This document shows positions 1 to 6,035 of a DNA stretch of 10,351 nucleotides, piece after piece. The notes under the pieces were generated by a model that worked only from the letters and a program-made list of their open reading frames with translations, had not been told where the DNA came from and made no database searches. The position numbers and the translations under genes are program-made. The stretch covers positions 1 to 10,351 of the forward strand of contig JAJXXS010000382.1 of the NCBI GenBank assembly GCA_021780975.1, given 5' to 3'. How positions within the stretch are numbered: the first letter of the stretch is position 1; each line of letters begins with the position of its first letter. Origin of the DNA: Pseudomonadota bacterium. GTDB taxonomy: Bacteria; Pseudomonadota; Gammaproteobacteria; Burkholderiales; Thiobacillaceae.

Positions 1-107
1 CAGTAGTCGTACACCGTCATGCCGCACACGTAGAGGCGCACGCGGCCGGGCTCGATGGGGACGAATTCTTCCTTGCGGCGGGTGAGGCTGTTGTAGAGGG
101 TCTGCAT
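1..107 (-). CDS. cysS: Cysteinyl-tRNA synthetase, N-terminal fragment
   Basis: This is the first 35 codons of a gene that runs off the left edge. The protein begins MQTLYNSLTRRKEEF and reaches VRLYVCGMTVYD. The Y-V-C-G-M/P-T-V-Y-D signature is characteristic of the catalytic core of class I cysteinyl-tRNA synthetases, and its Cys (residue 28) is a ligand of the zinc ion that selects cysteine. The enzyme charges tRNA-Cys in the cytoplasm. The ATG at 107-105 is the only sensible start and places the motif where it sits in the family. No good Shine-Dalgarno sequence is visible before it. It is transcribed away from the TPR gene at 200. Only about 8% of the usual ~460-residue protein is visible, so its integrity cannot be judged. 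Confidence 0.93.
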   Translation of the reverse strand, partial: MQTLYNSLTRRKEEFVPIEPGRVRLYVCGMTVYDY

Positions 108-135
108 GGCAAACGGGCCGGGAGCGCGGCGCGGC

Positions 136-164
136 TGTCGGCGGCGCGCCGATATTGTTAAAAT
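136..164 (+). promoter_or_regulatory. Candidate promoter in the divergent cysS / TPR spacer
   Basis: The 92 bp spacer (108-199) between the divergent starts must carry promoters for both directions. Its only AT-rich stretch is 151-164, which contains TAAAAT (159-164), one mismatch from the sigma-70 -10 consensus. The sequence about 17 bp upstream (136-141, TGTCGG) is a poor -35 match. A 10 bp perfect palindrome (142-151) sits directly next to the -10 candidate. The assignment is inferred from position and composition. I could not place a convincing promoter for cysS. Confidence 0.25.
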
Positions 165-199
165 CCGCAAGCTTGAACAACGCCCAGCGAGTATACCCC

Positions 200-757
200 A
201 TGAGTCGTCTGCGTCGCTTCGCCCTCTTCGCCGCCCTGTGCCTGACGGTTGCCGCCGCGCGCGCGGACGAGACCCAGAACATCGAGCAGATGTTCCGCCA
301 GGGCAACCTCGCGGGCGCGCTCGCGCAGGCCGACCAATACCTGGCGCAGAATCCCAAGGACGCCCAGGTGCGCTTCATCAAGGGCCTGATCCTGAGCGAA
401 CAGGGCAAGACCGACGCCGCCATCGCGGTGTTCATCGGCCTGACCCAGGACTATCCCGAGCTGCCCGAGCCCTACAACAACCTCGCCGTGCTGTACGCCG
501 CCCAGGGCAAATATGAGGATGCCAAGAACGCCCTGGAGATGGCCATCCACACCCACCCCGGCTATGCCACGGCGGAGGAGAACCTGGGCGACCTCTACGC
601 CCGCATGGCGGCCGACGCCTATGCGCGCGCGCTGCAGCTCAAAGGCGGCAGTCCCGCCCTGCAGGGCAAGCTCGACACCTTGAACCGCATGCTCGCGGCG
701 AACAAAGGCTTCATTCCAGCCCCCGCAAAGACACCTGCCCCTACGGCGACAAAATAA
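200..757 (+). CDS. Exported tetratricopeptide repeat (TPR) protein
   Basis: This is a 185-residue protein of unknown specific role. Residues 1-22 look like a Sec signal peptide: MSRLRR, then a hydrophobic core rich in F, A and L, then a cleavage site A-R-A before D23. About three TPR units follow, at roughly 28-56, 57-90 and 91-125; the third is the most typical (YNNLAVLYAAQGKYEDAKNAL). A fourth, shortened unit spans about 126-147 (ENLGDLYARMAADAYARAL). The C-terminus is a Pro/Ala/Thr-rich tail. The protein is probably a periplasmic scaffold for protein contacts. I chose the ATG at 200, because the earlier in-frame ATG at 155 would put 15 polar residues ahead of the signal peptide. ppiB follows after 31 bp and is probably co-transcribed. 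A periplasmic TPR protein beside a cytoplasmic prolyl isomerase shows linkage only, not shared function. Confidence 0.85.
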   Translation: MSRLRRFALFAALCLTVAAARADETQNIEQMFRQGNLAGALAQADQYLAQNPKDAQVRFIKGLILSEQGKTDAAIAVFIGLTQDYPELPEPYNNLAVLYAAQGKYEDAKNALEMAIHTHPGYATAEENLGDLYARMAADAYARALQLKGGSPALQGKLDTLNRMLAANKGFIPAPAKTPAPTATK

Positions 758-788
758 TCCTTCCACCCCTGCTTATAGAAAGCCTGCC

Positions 789-1283
789 ATGATCAAGCTG
801 CACACTTCCCTCGGCGCCATCACCCTGGAACTGGACGCGGAGCGCGCCCCCAAGACGGTGGAAAACTTTCTCGCCTATGTGCGCGACGGCTTCTACGACG
901 GCACCATCTTCCACCGCGTGATCGACGGCTTCATGATCCAGGGCGGTGGCTTCACAGAGGGCATGGAGCAGAAGGCCACGCGCGCGCCGGTGGAAAACGA
1001 GGCCGCCAACGGCCTCAAGAACGCCGTCTACACCATCGCCATGGCACGCACGCCCAATGCCCATTCGGCCACCGCGCAATTCTTCATCAACGTCGCCGAC
1101 AACGGCTTTCTCAACCACACCGCCCCGACGCCGCAAGGCTTCGGCTATTGCGTGTTCGGCCGCGTGGTGGAGGGACAGGACGTGGTGGACAAGATCGGCA
1201 AGGTGAAAACCGGCAACCGTGCCGGCCATCAGGACGTGCCGGTGGACGCCGTCGTCATCGAGCGCGTGGAAGAAATCGCCTGA
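789..1283 (+). CDS. ppiB: Peptidyl-prolyl cis-trans isomerase B (cyclophilin type)
   Basis: The 164-residue protein is a complete bacterial cyclophilin, matching the usual ~164 residues of PpiB. It catalyses cis-trans isomerisation of Xaa-Pro bonds during protein folding. Active-site signatures are visible: FHRVI with the catalytic Arg43, FMIQGG (48-53), the TIAMART block (82-88), TAQFFIN (95-101) and GYCVFGRV (119-126). No signal peptide is present, so this is the cytoplasmic PpiB type rather than periplasmic PpiA. The ATG at 789 begins directly with the first cyclophilin strand (MIKLHTSLGAITLEL). The stop codon TGA (1281-1283) overlaps the proposed CTG start of lpxH, and the last codons carry the ribosome binding site for that gene. 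Confidence 0.96.
   Translation: MIKLHTSLGAITLELDAERAPKTVENFLAYVRDGFYDGTIFHRVIDGFMIQGGGFTEGMEQKATRAPVENEAANGLKNAVYTIAMARTPNAHSATAQFFINVADNGFLNHTAPTPQGFGYCVFGRVVEGQDVVDKIGKVKTGNRAGHQDVPVDAVVIERVEEIA
1268..1272 (+). promoter_or_regulatory. Ribosome binding site supporting the lpxH CTG start
   Basis: GGAAG (followed by AA) lies inside the last codons of ppiB, 7 nt before the CTG at 1280. This is good Shine-Dalgarno spacing and the only purine-rich site near the conserved lpxH N-terminus. It is the main sequence support for placing the start there. The 4 bp CTGA overlap with the ppiB stop codon would allow translational coupling. Confidence 0.5.
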
Positions 1284-2029
1284 ACGCTGCCAGCGCCGGC
1301 CGCGGCGGCGCGACGCATTTCATCTCCGACCTGCACCTGGAGCCCGGCCGGCCCGACATCACGGCGCGCCTCTACGCGCTGCTCGACCGCCTGCAGGGCC
1401 ACAGCGACGCGCTCTACATCCTCGGCGACCTGTTCGAGGCCTGGATCGGCGACGACGATGCCGAACCGCTGCATGCCGAAGTGGCGGCGCGCCTGGTCGC
1501 CTTTGCCGCCGCCGGCACGCCGATTTTCTTCATGGCGGGCAACCGCGATTTCCTGCTCGGCGCAGACTACGCCCGCCGCGCCAGACTGACCCTGCTGCCC
1601 GACCCCAGCGTGGTCGACCTCTATGGCACGCCCACCCTGCTCATGCACGGCGACAGCCTGTGCACGGAAGACCTCGCCTACCAGCGCTTCCGCGCCGTCG
1701 CCCGCCGGCCCTGGGTGCAGGGCGGCTTCCGCGCCCTGCCCCTGGCGCTGCGCAAGGCCATCGCGCGCCGTCTGCGCACGGCCAGCCGCCAGGCCCAGGG
1801 CCACAAGCCCATGGCCGCCATGGACGTGACGCCCGCCGCGGTGGAAGCCGCGCTGGAAACCGCGGATTGCGCCCGCCTGATCCACGGCCACACCCACCGC
1901 CCGGCGCGCCATGCGCTGATGCTGCGCGGGCGCGCATGCGAGCGCTGGGTACTGCCGGATTGGGACGCGCGCACGGGCTGGCTCAGCTGCGACGCTGCAG
2001 GCTGCGCGCTGAATTACCTGGAGGCTTGA
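1280..2029 (+). CDS. lpxH: UDP-2,3-diacylglucosamine diphosphatase (lipid A synthesis)
   Basis: LpxH is a Mn-dependent, membrane-associated enzyme that cleaves UDP-2,3-diacylglucosamine to lipid X and UMP in lipid A synthesis. With a start at CTG 1280 the protein has 249 residues, against about 240 for the family. All calcineurin-like metal motifs are present: SDLHL (16-20, D17 and H19), LGDLFEAWIGDD (48-59, D50), GNRDF (87-91, N88), MHGD (122-125, H123) and HGHTH (202-206). No ATG, GTG or TTG occurs in frame between 1280 and the first motif. Upstream frame extension only gives an Arg-rich shadow of ppiB. CTG 1280 has a Shine-Dalgarno sequence at 1268-1272 and overlaps the ppiB TGA by 4 bp. 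The enzyme identity is firm. The start is inferred, and a sequencing or assembly error is the alternative. Confidence 0.93.
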   Translation: MNAASAGRGGATHFISDLHLEPGRPDITARLYALLDRLQGHSDALYILGDLFEAWIGDDDAEPLHAEVAARLVAFAAAGTPIFFMAGNRDFLLGADYARRARLTLLPDPSVVDLYGTPTLLMHGDSLCTEDLAYQRFRAVARRPWVQGGFRALPLALRKAIARRLRTASRQAQGHKPMAAMDVTPAAVEAALETADCARLIHGHTHRPARHALMLRGRACERWVLPDWDARTGWLSCDAAGCALNYLEA

Positions 2030-2041
2030 ACCTCAGCGCGC
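2004..2041. repeat. Inverted repeat spanning two convergent stop codons
   Basis: GCGCGCTGA (2004-2012) is the perfect reverse complement of TCAGCGCGC (2033-2041), with a 20 nt loop. The loop contains the lpxH stop (2027-2029), and the right arm begins with the stop of the convergent gene (2033-2035). The arms are GC-rich and could form a stable hairpin in either transcript. No T-run follows on either side, so it is not a classical intrinsic terminator. It may protect 3' ends or help separate the two converging transcripts; that role is inferred. Confidence 0.5.
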
Positions 2042-2713
2042 GCCGGCCAGGAGCTTGGCGGGATCCAGGGTCTGGTAGCCCCGGGGCAGCACGAACAGTT
2101 TGGGATCGAGCGGCACCCTGCCCTCCTCCTGGATGCTGCGCAGGCGGCCGTCGGCATCCTGCTCCTGCAGCAGCAGGCCGTGGGCGAACTGCACGGGGAT
2201 GTCCGTCACCTGCAAGGCCAGGTCGCAGGGGTCGCGCATGTCCACCGGCGTGTTCTGCCAGGTGCGCCATTGCGTCGCCGCGAGCACCTGCAGGTACTCG
2301 CGCTGCGCGGCGACGGCGGCGGGAAAGAGCTTGCCCGTCACCACCAGGGTTGCGCACAGCTTGCCGTTGACGCGGATTTCCTGGCGCTGCGTGCCCGGGC
2401 GCAAGGGAGTGACGCGGCTTTCCACGCGCCAGGGGTGCGGCAGCACCGCGGCCACGCGGGCCTGCTTGAGCAGCAGAATCTGGCGCGTGTCACGGCTCAC
2501 GCTGTAGACCCTGCGTGCCGCCCGGTCGAGCAGGATGAAGTCCTCGCCGTCGCGGCCGTGGTCGATGCGCATGAACTGCGGCGTGATGAGCATGCGCGTG
2601 ACATAAGGCGCCGTGCCCGGGTCGCTGTCCTGGTACACCAGGCGGATCATGTCCGCCGCCTGCGCCGCCCCGCAGGCGAGCAGGCCCAGCAGCCACAGCC
2701 AGGCGTGCCTCAT
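2033..2713 (-). CDS. Exported protein of unknown function downstream of metZ
   Basis: I do not recognise this 226-residue protein with certainty. It opens with an export signal: MRHAWLWLLGLLACGAAQA, with a likely signal peptidase I site A-Q-A before A20. The LLAC at 11-14 is an imperfect lipobox, so a lipoprotein is an alternative. The mature part has a strand-rich stretch (VTRMLITPQFMRIDHG, then EDFILLDRAARRVYSVS) that recalls proteins recording a bound state in a conserved sheet, as in the DUF4412 group. That resemblance is weak and from memory. Two Cys remain in the mature chain (KLCATL and DPCDLAL) and could form a disulfide. The ATG at 2713-2711 overlaps the metZ stop codon as ATGA, which favours this start and suggests translational coupling. 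The gene converges on lpxH with a 3 bp gap. Confidence 0.8.
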   Translation of the reverse strand: MRHAWLWLLGLLACGAAQAADMIRLVYQDSDPGTAPYVTRMLITPQFMRIDHGRDGEDFILLDRAARRVYSVSRDTRQILLLKQARVAAVLPHPWRVESRVTPLRPGTQRQEIRVNGKLCATLVVTGKLFPAAVAAQREYLQVLAATQWRTWQNTPVDMRDPCDLALQVTDIPVQFAHGLLLQEQDADGRLRSIQEEGRVPLDPKLFVLPRGYQTLDPAKLLAGAR

Positions 2714-3885
2714 GCGCGCGCGCCGTGCAAGAGGTCGGCCTGGATGTCGGCCACGCTCTCCAGCCCCACCGCCACGCGCAGCAGGCCCTCGCCGATGCCC
2801 GCGGCGGCGCGCTGCTCCTCGCTCAGGCGGCCGTGCGTCGTGGTGGCGGGATGGGTGATGGTCGTCTTGGCATCGCCCAGGTTGGCGGTGATGGAAAGCA
2901 TGCGCGTGCCATCGACGATGCGCCAGGCCGCTTCGCGCCCACCCTTCACCTCGAAAGAGACGATGCCGCCGCCGGTCTTCTGCTGGCGCATGGCGAGCGC
3001 GTGCTGGGGATGGCTCGGCAGGCCGGGATAGAGCACGCGCGCCACCCAGGGCTGCGCCTCCAGCCAGGACGCCAGCGCAAGGGCACTTTGGGAGTGGCGC
3101 TCCATGCGCAGCGCCAGGGTTTCCATGCCCTTGAGCAGCACCCAGGCGTTGAAGGCCGAGAGCGTCGGCCCGGCCGTGCGCAGGAAGCCGAACACGCCCT
3201 CCAGCAGTTCCTTGCTGCCCAGCACCGCGCCGCCCAGCACGCGGCCCTGGCCGTCGAGATACTTGGTGGCGGAATGGATGACGAGATTGGCGCCCAGTTG
3301 CAAGGGCCTCTGCAGGGCGGGCGAGCAGAAGCAGTTGTCCACCGCCAGCCAGGCGCCTTGGGCCTTGGCGATGGCAGCCAGCGCCGCGATGTCGCTCACC
3401 TCGGTGAGCGGATTGGACGGCGACTCGACAAAGAACAGGCGCGTATTGGGACGCAGCGCGCGCTGCCATTCCTGCGGGTCGGTGGCGGAGACGAAGGTGG
3501 TCTCCACCCCGAACCGACCGAGGATGTTGCTGAACAGCTGCACCGTGGCGCCGAACAGCGAGCGCGAGGCCACCACATGCTCGCCCGCCTTCATGAGGCC
3601 CATCACGGTGGCGAGGATGGCGGCCATGCCGGAGGCGAAGGCGACGCAGCGCTCGGCGCCTTCGAGGGCGGCCAAGCGCGTCTCGAACATGCCCACCGTG
3701 GGATTGGTGAAGCGCGCGTAGATGGGCCCGGCCTCCTCGCCCTTGAAGCGCGCGGCGGCCTGGGCCGCGCTGTCGAAGACGAAGCTGGAGGTGAGGAAGA
3801 GCGCCTCGGAATGCTCGTGGAACTGGCTGCGCGTGGTGCCCGCGCGCACCGCCAGGGTCGCCAAATCGTAGTCGTCAGGGGTCAT
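2710..3885 (-). CDS. metZ: O-succinylhomoserine sulfhydrylase (PLP enzyme)
   Basis: This 391-residue protein belongs to the Cys/Met metabolism PLP-dependent family (trans-sulfuration type, fold type I). MetZ makes homocysteine directly from O-succinylhomoserine and sulfide on the way to methionine. Visible PLP-site features are YARFTNPT (56-63), the ASGMAAI loop (84-90), VDNCF with Asp183 for the pyridine nitrogen, and SATKYLDGQGR with Lys208 as Schiff-base lysine. The start at ATG 3885 has GGAG six nucleotides upstream; a TTG at 3897 would add four residues but lacks such a site. The position after purF matches the MetZ neighbourhood of Pseudomonas and betaproteobacteria, which favours MetZ over cystathionine gamma-synthase (MetB) or O-acetylhomoserine sulfhydrylase (MetY). 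Substrate preference cannot be proved from sequence by eye. It probably forms a transcription unit with the exported protein gene at 2033-2713. Confidence 0.9.
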   Translation of the reverse strand: MTPDDYDLATLAVRAGTTRSQFHEHSEALFLTSSFVFDSAAQAAARFKGEEAGPIYARFTNPTVGMFETRLAALEGAERCVAFASGMAAILATVMGLMKAGEHVVASRSLFGATVQLFSNILGRFGVETTFVSATDPQEWQRALRPNTRLFFVESPSNPLTEVSDIAALAAIAKAQGAWLAVDNCFCSPALQRPLQLGANLVIHSATKYLDGQGRVLGGAVLGSKELLEGVFGFLRTAGPTLSAFNAWVLLKGMETLALRMERHSQSALALASWLEAQPWVARVLYPGLPSHPQHALAMRQQKTGGGIVSFEVKGGREAAWRIVDGTRMLSITANLGDAKTTITHPATTTHGRLSEEQRAAAGIGEGLLRVAVGLESVADIQADLLHGARA

Positions 3886-3891
3886 ACGGGT

Positions 3892-3895
3892 CTCC
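3892..3895 (-). promoter_or_regulatory. Ribosome binding site of metZ
   Basis: GGAG on the minus strand, 6 nt before ATG 3885, decides the metZ start in favour of MTPDDYD over the upstream TTG at 3897. It lies only 6 nt beyond the T-run of the upstream terminator. Confidence 0.65.
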
Positions 3896-3903
3896 AAAAC
3901 GAA

Positions 3904-3934
3904 AAAAGCCCGCAGCTGAAGGCGACGGGCTTTT
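3904..3934 (-). terminator. Rho-independent terminator between purF and metZ
   Basis: On the minus strand AAAAGCCCG (3934-3926) pairs perfectly with CGGGCTTTT (3912-3904) around a 13 nt loop, followed immediately by T residues so that the T-run covers 3907-3902. This is a textbook intrinsic terminator about 90 nt after the purF stop. The A-run on the other side means it could also work on the plus strand. It ends the long operon, but its position just before the metZ ribosome binding site means a metZ promoter must lie upstream of it or overlap it. Confidence 0.85.
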
Positions 3935-3951
3935 CGTCACGCTTTAGCCGC

Positions 3952-3981
3952 ATTTGTTTCGCGCCCGCAAGCTGTCGTCAA
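3952..3981 (-). promoter_or_regulatory. Possible metZ promoter upstream of the terminator
   Basis: On the minus strand TTGACG (3981-3976) matches five of six bases of the -35 consensus. ACAAAT (3957-3952), 18 nt further, is a weak -10 match (three of six). Transcription from here would start near 3945 and pass through the terminator hairpin before reaching metZ. The assignment is speculative. Confidence 0.2.
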
Positions 3982-4022
3982 ATCGGCGCGTGCAGGGATG
4001 ATGCGCGCCGCGCGTGCCGCGG

Positions 4023-5546
4023 TCAAGCCTGCGCAGAAGCGAGATTCAGGTCCAGCTGCTGGGTGGACAACGCCGGCAGGCTGGGCGCCTGGCCGTTGCG
4101 CAGCGCCTCGATGTAATCGAGGTAGGCAGGCGTGATGTCGCCGGTCAGGTAGCGGCCGTCGAAGCACGAGGTGTCGAAGTCCTTGATGCGCGTGCTGCCC
4201 GCCTGGACCGCCTCGACCAGATCGGCGAGATCCTGGTAGATGAGCGCGTCGCAGCCGATCTCGCGCGCGATCTCGTCGTCGCTGCGGTTGTAGGCCAGCA
4301 GTTCCGAGCGCGTCGGCATGTCGATGCCGTAGACGTTGGGATAGCGCACCGGCGGTGCGGCGGAGGCGAAGAACACCTTGCGCGCCCCGGCGTCGCGCGC
4401 CATCTGCACGATCTCCCGGCTGGTGGTGCCGCGCACGATGGAATCGTCCACCAGCAGCACGTTCTTGCCCTTGAACTCCTCGGCGATGGCGTTGAGCTTC
4501 TGGCGCACGGATTTGCGCCGCTGGGTCTGCCCCGGCATGATGAAAGTGCGGCCGATGTAGCGGTTCTTGATGAAGCCTTCGCGATATTCGAGCTGGAGCT
4601 GATTGGCCAGCTGTAGGGCCGACGGCCGGCTGGTGTCGGGGATGGGGATGACCACGTCGATCTTGAGATGGGCGAAGTCGCGCTGGATCTTCTTGGCCAG
4701 CGCCACGCCCATGCGCAGGCGCGTGCTGTAGACGGAGATGCCGTCGATCACCGAGTCCGGCCGCGCCAGATAGACGTATTCGAAGATGCAGGGGTTGAGC
4801 TGGCTGGCGGGAGCGCACACGCGGCTGTGCAGGCGGCGGTCGAAATCGACGAACACCGCCTCGCCCGGCGCCACGTCGCGCAGCAGCTTGAAGCCAAGCG
4901 CATCGATGGCCACCGACTCCGAGGCCACCATGTATTCGGCGGCATCGTCGAGCTCGTTGATGCCGATGACCAGCGGGCGGATGCCGTGCGGATCGCGGAA
5001 GGCGAGCAGGCCGTAGCCGGCGATCATCGCCACCACCGCATAGGCGCCGCGGCAGCGCTTGTGCACCGCCGCCACGGCGTCGAAGATGGTCGCGAGCTCC
5101 AGGCGCGCACCCTTGCTGCGCACCTGCAGCTCGTGCGCCAGGACGTTGAGCAGCACCTCGGAATCCGAATTGGTGTTGACGTGGCGCAGATCGTCGCGAA
5201 ACAGCGCCTCCTTAAGTTCATCCGTATTGGTGAGATTGCCGTTGTGCCCCAGCACGATGCCGAAGGGGGAGTTGACGTAGAACGGCTGCGACTCGGCAGC
5301 ACTCGTCGCGCTGCCCGCGGTCGGATAGCGCACATGGCCGACGCCCATGTTGCCCAGCAGCTCGCGCATGTCGCGCGTGCGGAAGACGTCGCGCGTGAAG
5401 CCCTTGCCTTTGTGCATGTGAAAACGGTTGTCCTCCACCGTGACGATGCCCGCCGCATCCTGGCCGCGGTGCTGCAGCACCATCAGGCCGTCATAGAGCA
5501 GCTGGTTCACTGGGGTGTTGGCGACAATGCCGATGACTCCGCACAT
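4023..5546 (-). CDS. purF: Amidophosphoribosyltransferase (first step of purine synthesis)
   Basis: The 507-residue protein is full length (E. coli PurF is about 505). PurF transfers glutamine-derived ammonia to PRPP, giving 5-phosphoribosylamine. The start MCGVIGIVAN exposes Cys2, the N-terminal nucleophile of the class II glutaminase after Met removal; no propeptide is present, as in the E. coli type. Further glutaminase motifs are HRGQDAAGI, GHVRYPTAG and GHNGNLTN. The phosphoribosyltransferase half carries the PRPP-binding loop VLLVDDSIVRGTTS at 363-376, with the paired Asp367-Asp368. DTSRPSA and GFIKNRYIGRTF are also typical. An AGGTGAG ribosome binding site lies just before the ATG and includes the cvpA stop codon, so translation is probably coupled to cvpA. 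It is the last gene of the operon before the terminator at 3904-3934. Confidence 0.98.
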   Translation of the reverse strand: MCGVIGIVANTPVNQLLYDGLMVLQHRGQDAAGIVTVEDNRFHMHKGKGFTRDVFRTRDMRELLGNMGVGHVRYPTAGSATSAAESQPFYVNSPFGIVLGHNGNLTNTDELKEALFRDDLRHVNTNSDSEVLLNVLAHELQVRSKGARLELATIFDAVAAVHKRCRGAYAVVAMIAGYGLLAFRDPHGIRPLVIGINELDDAAEYMVASESVAIDALGFKLLRDVAPGEAVFVDFDRRLHSRVCAPASQLNPCIFEYVYLARPDSVIDGISVYSTRLRMGVALAKKIQRDFAHLKIDVVIPIPDTSRPSALQLANQLQLEYREGFIKNRYIGRTFIMPGQTQRRKSVRQKLNAIAEEFKGKNVLLVDDSIVRGTTSREIVQMARDAGARKVFFASAAPPVRYPNVYGIDMPTRSELLAYNRSDDEIAREIGCDALIYQDLADLVEAVQAGSTRIKDFDTSCFDGRYLTGDITPAYLDYIEALRNGQAPSLPALSTQQLDLNLASAQA

Positions 5547-5548
5547 AA

Positions 5549-5555
5549 CTCACCT
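5549..5555 (-). promoter_or_regulatory. purF ribosome binding site overlapping the cvpA stop
   Basis: AGGTGAG on the minus strand ends 2 nt before ATG 5546, and its TGA (5552-5550) is the cvpA stop codon. Termination on cvpA would leave the ribosome at the purF start, a typical coupling arrangement. Confidence 0.6.
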
Positions 5556-6035
5556 GTATTGGATATATCTGGCCAGATCGGGCGGCAGCAGGGGCTTGCT
5601 CAGCAAAGCCAGGCGTTCCAGCGCTCCGCTGAACAGCGCAGTTCGCCAGAGGCTGGTCTCCGGCAGATGGGTCAGGCCTGCCGCCAGGGTCAGCCCCACC
5701 AGAATAACGCCGCCCTTGAGCAAACCAAAGGCCCCACCCAGTACGACATCGAGGACTCCGAGCCCCGCCGCTTCCACCAGGCGCTTGACGAGGTGGCCGG
5801 CAAGGATGGCCAGCGCGGCGAGCACCAGGAACAGAATTGCGAACGCGGCGAAATAGCGCAGCGCGGGGCTGTCAACCGGCAGATGGGGCGCGAGCAGCAT
5901 GGCCCCCCATTTGGCGCCGAGGAAAGCCCCGATCCACGCCACCAGCGAGAACAGCGCCAGCACCAGTCCGCGCATGAGGCCCTGGATGATGGCCACGACG
6001 AGAATCAGCAGGATGATCCAGTCCAGCGCGTTCAT
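5550..6035 (-). CDS. cvpA: CvpA family inner-membrane protein
   Basis: The 161-residue protein is the usual length for CvpA (colicin V production protein in E. coli). It begins MNALDWIILLILVVAIIQG, the typical N-terminus, and has four hydrophobic segments at roughly 5-22, 25-45, 60-84 and 97-118, so it is an inner-membrane protein. The conserved small-residue pattern GLMRGLVLALFSLVAWIGAF follows helix 1. The biochemical role of CvpA is not settled; in enterobacteria it is linked to colicin V export and envelope stress such as bile resistance. Placement directly before purF is the classic arrangement. The start ATG overlaps the stop of the SPOR gene as ATGA, and the stop is 3 bp before the purF ATG, so all three are probably translationally coupled. 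Confidence 0.95.
   Translation of the reverse strand: MNALDWIILLILVVAIIQGLMRGLVLALFSLVAWIGAFLGAKWGAMLLAPHLPVDSPALRYFAAFAILFLVLAALAILAGHLVKRLVEAAGLGVLDVVLGGAFGLLKGGVILVGLTLAAGLTHLPETSLWRTALFSGALERLALLSKPLLPPDLARYIQYR

Noticed and set aside
142..151. 10 bp palindrome CGGCGCGCCG as an operator
   Set aside because: It sits beside the candidate -10 in the cysS/TPR spacer, but it is pure G/C in a GC-rich genome, is short and matches no operator I know.
106..516. A 136-codon plus-strand open frame at the left end
   Set aside because: It overlaps the TPR gene in another frame and is Arg/Pro/Gly-rich, with no signal peptide or domain. It is a shadow.
1148..1279. Longer lpxH with a TTG start at 1148
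   Set aside because: It would add 44 Arg/Gly-rich residues that are merely the ppiB sequence read in another frame and do not resemble any LpxH N-terminus.
3875..3940. Possible 21-codon leader peptide before metZ (GTG at 3940 to TGA at 3875)
   Set aside because: It has no ribosome binding site and no Met codons, runs through the terminator stem and overlaps the metZ start. It is probably a chance open frame.
2725..4116. A 463-codon plus-strand open frame antisense to metZ
   Set aside because: It runs through the metZ gene, the terminator and the purF 3' end. The composition is typical of a shadow frame, and metZ is certain by its PLP motifs.
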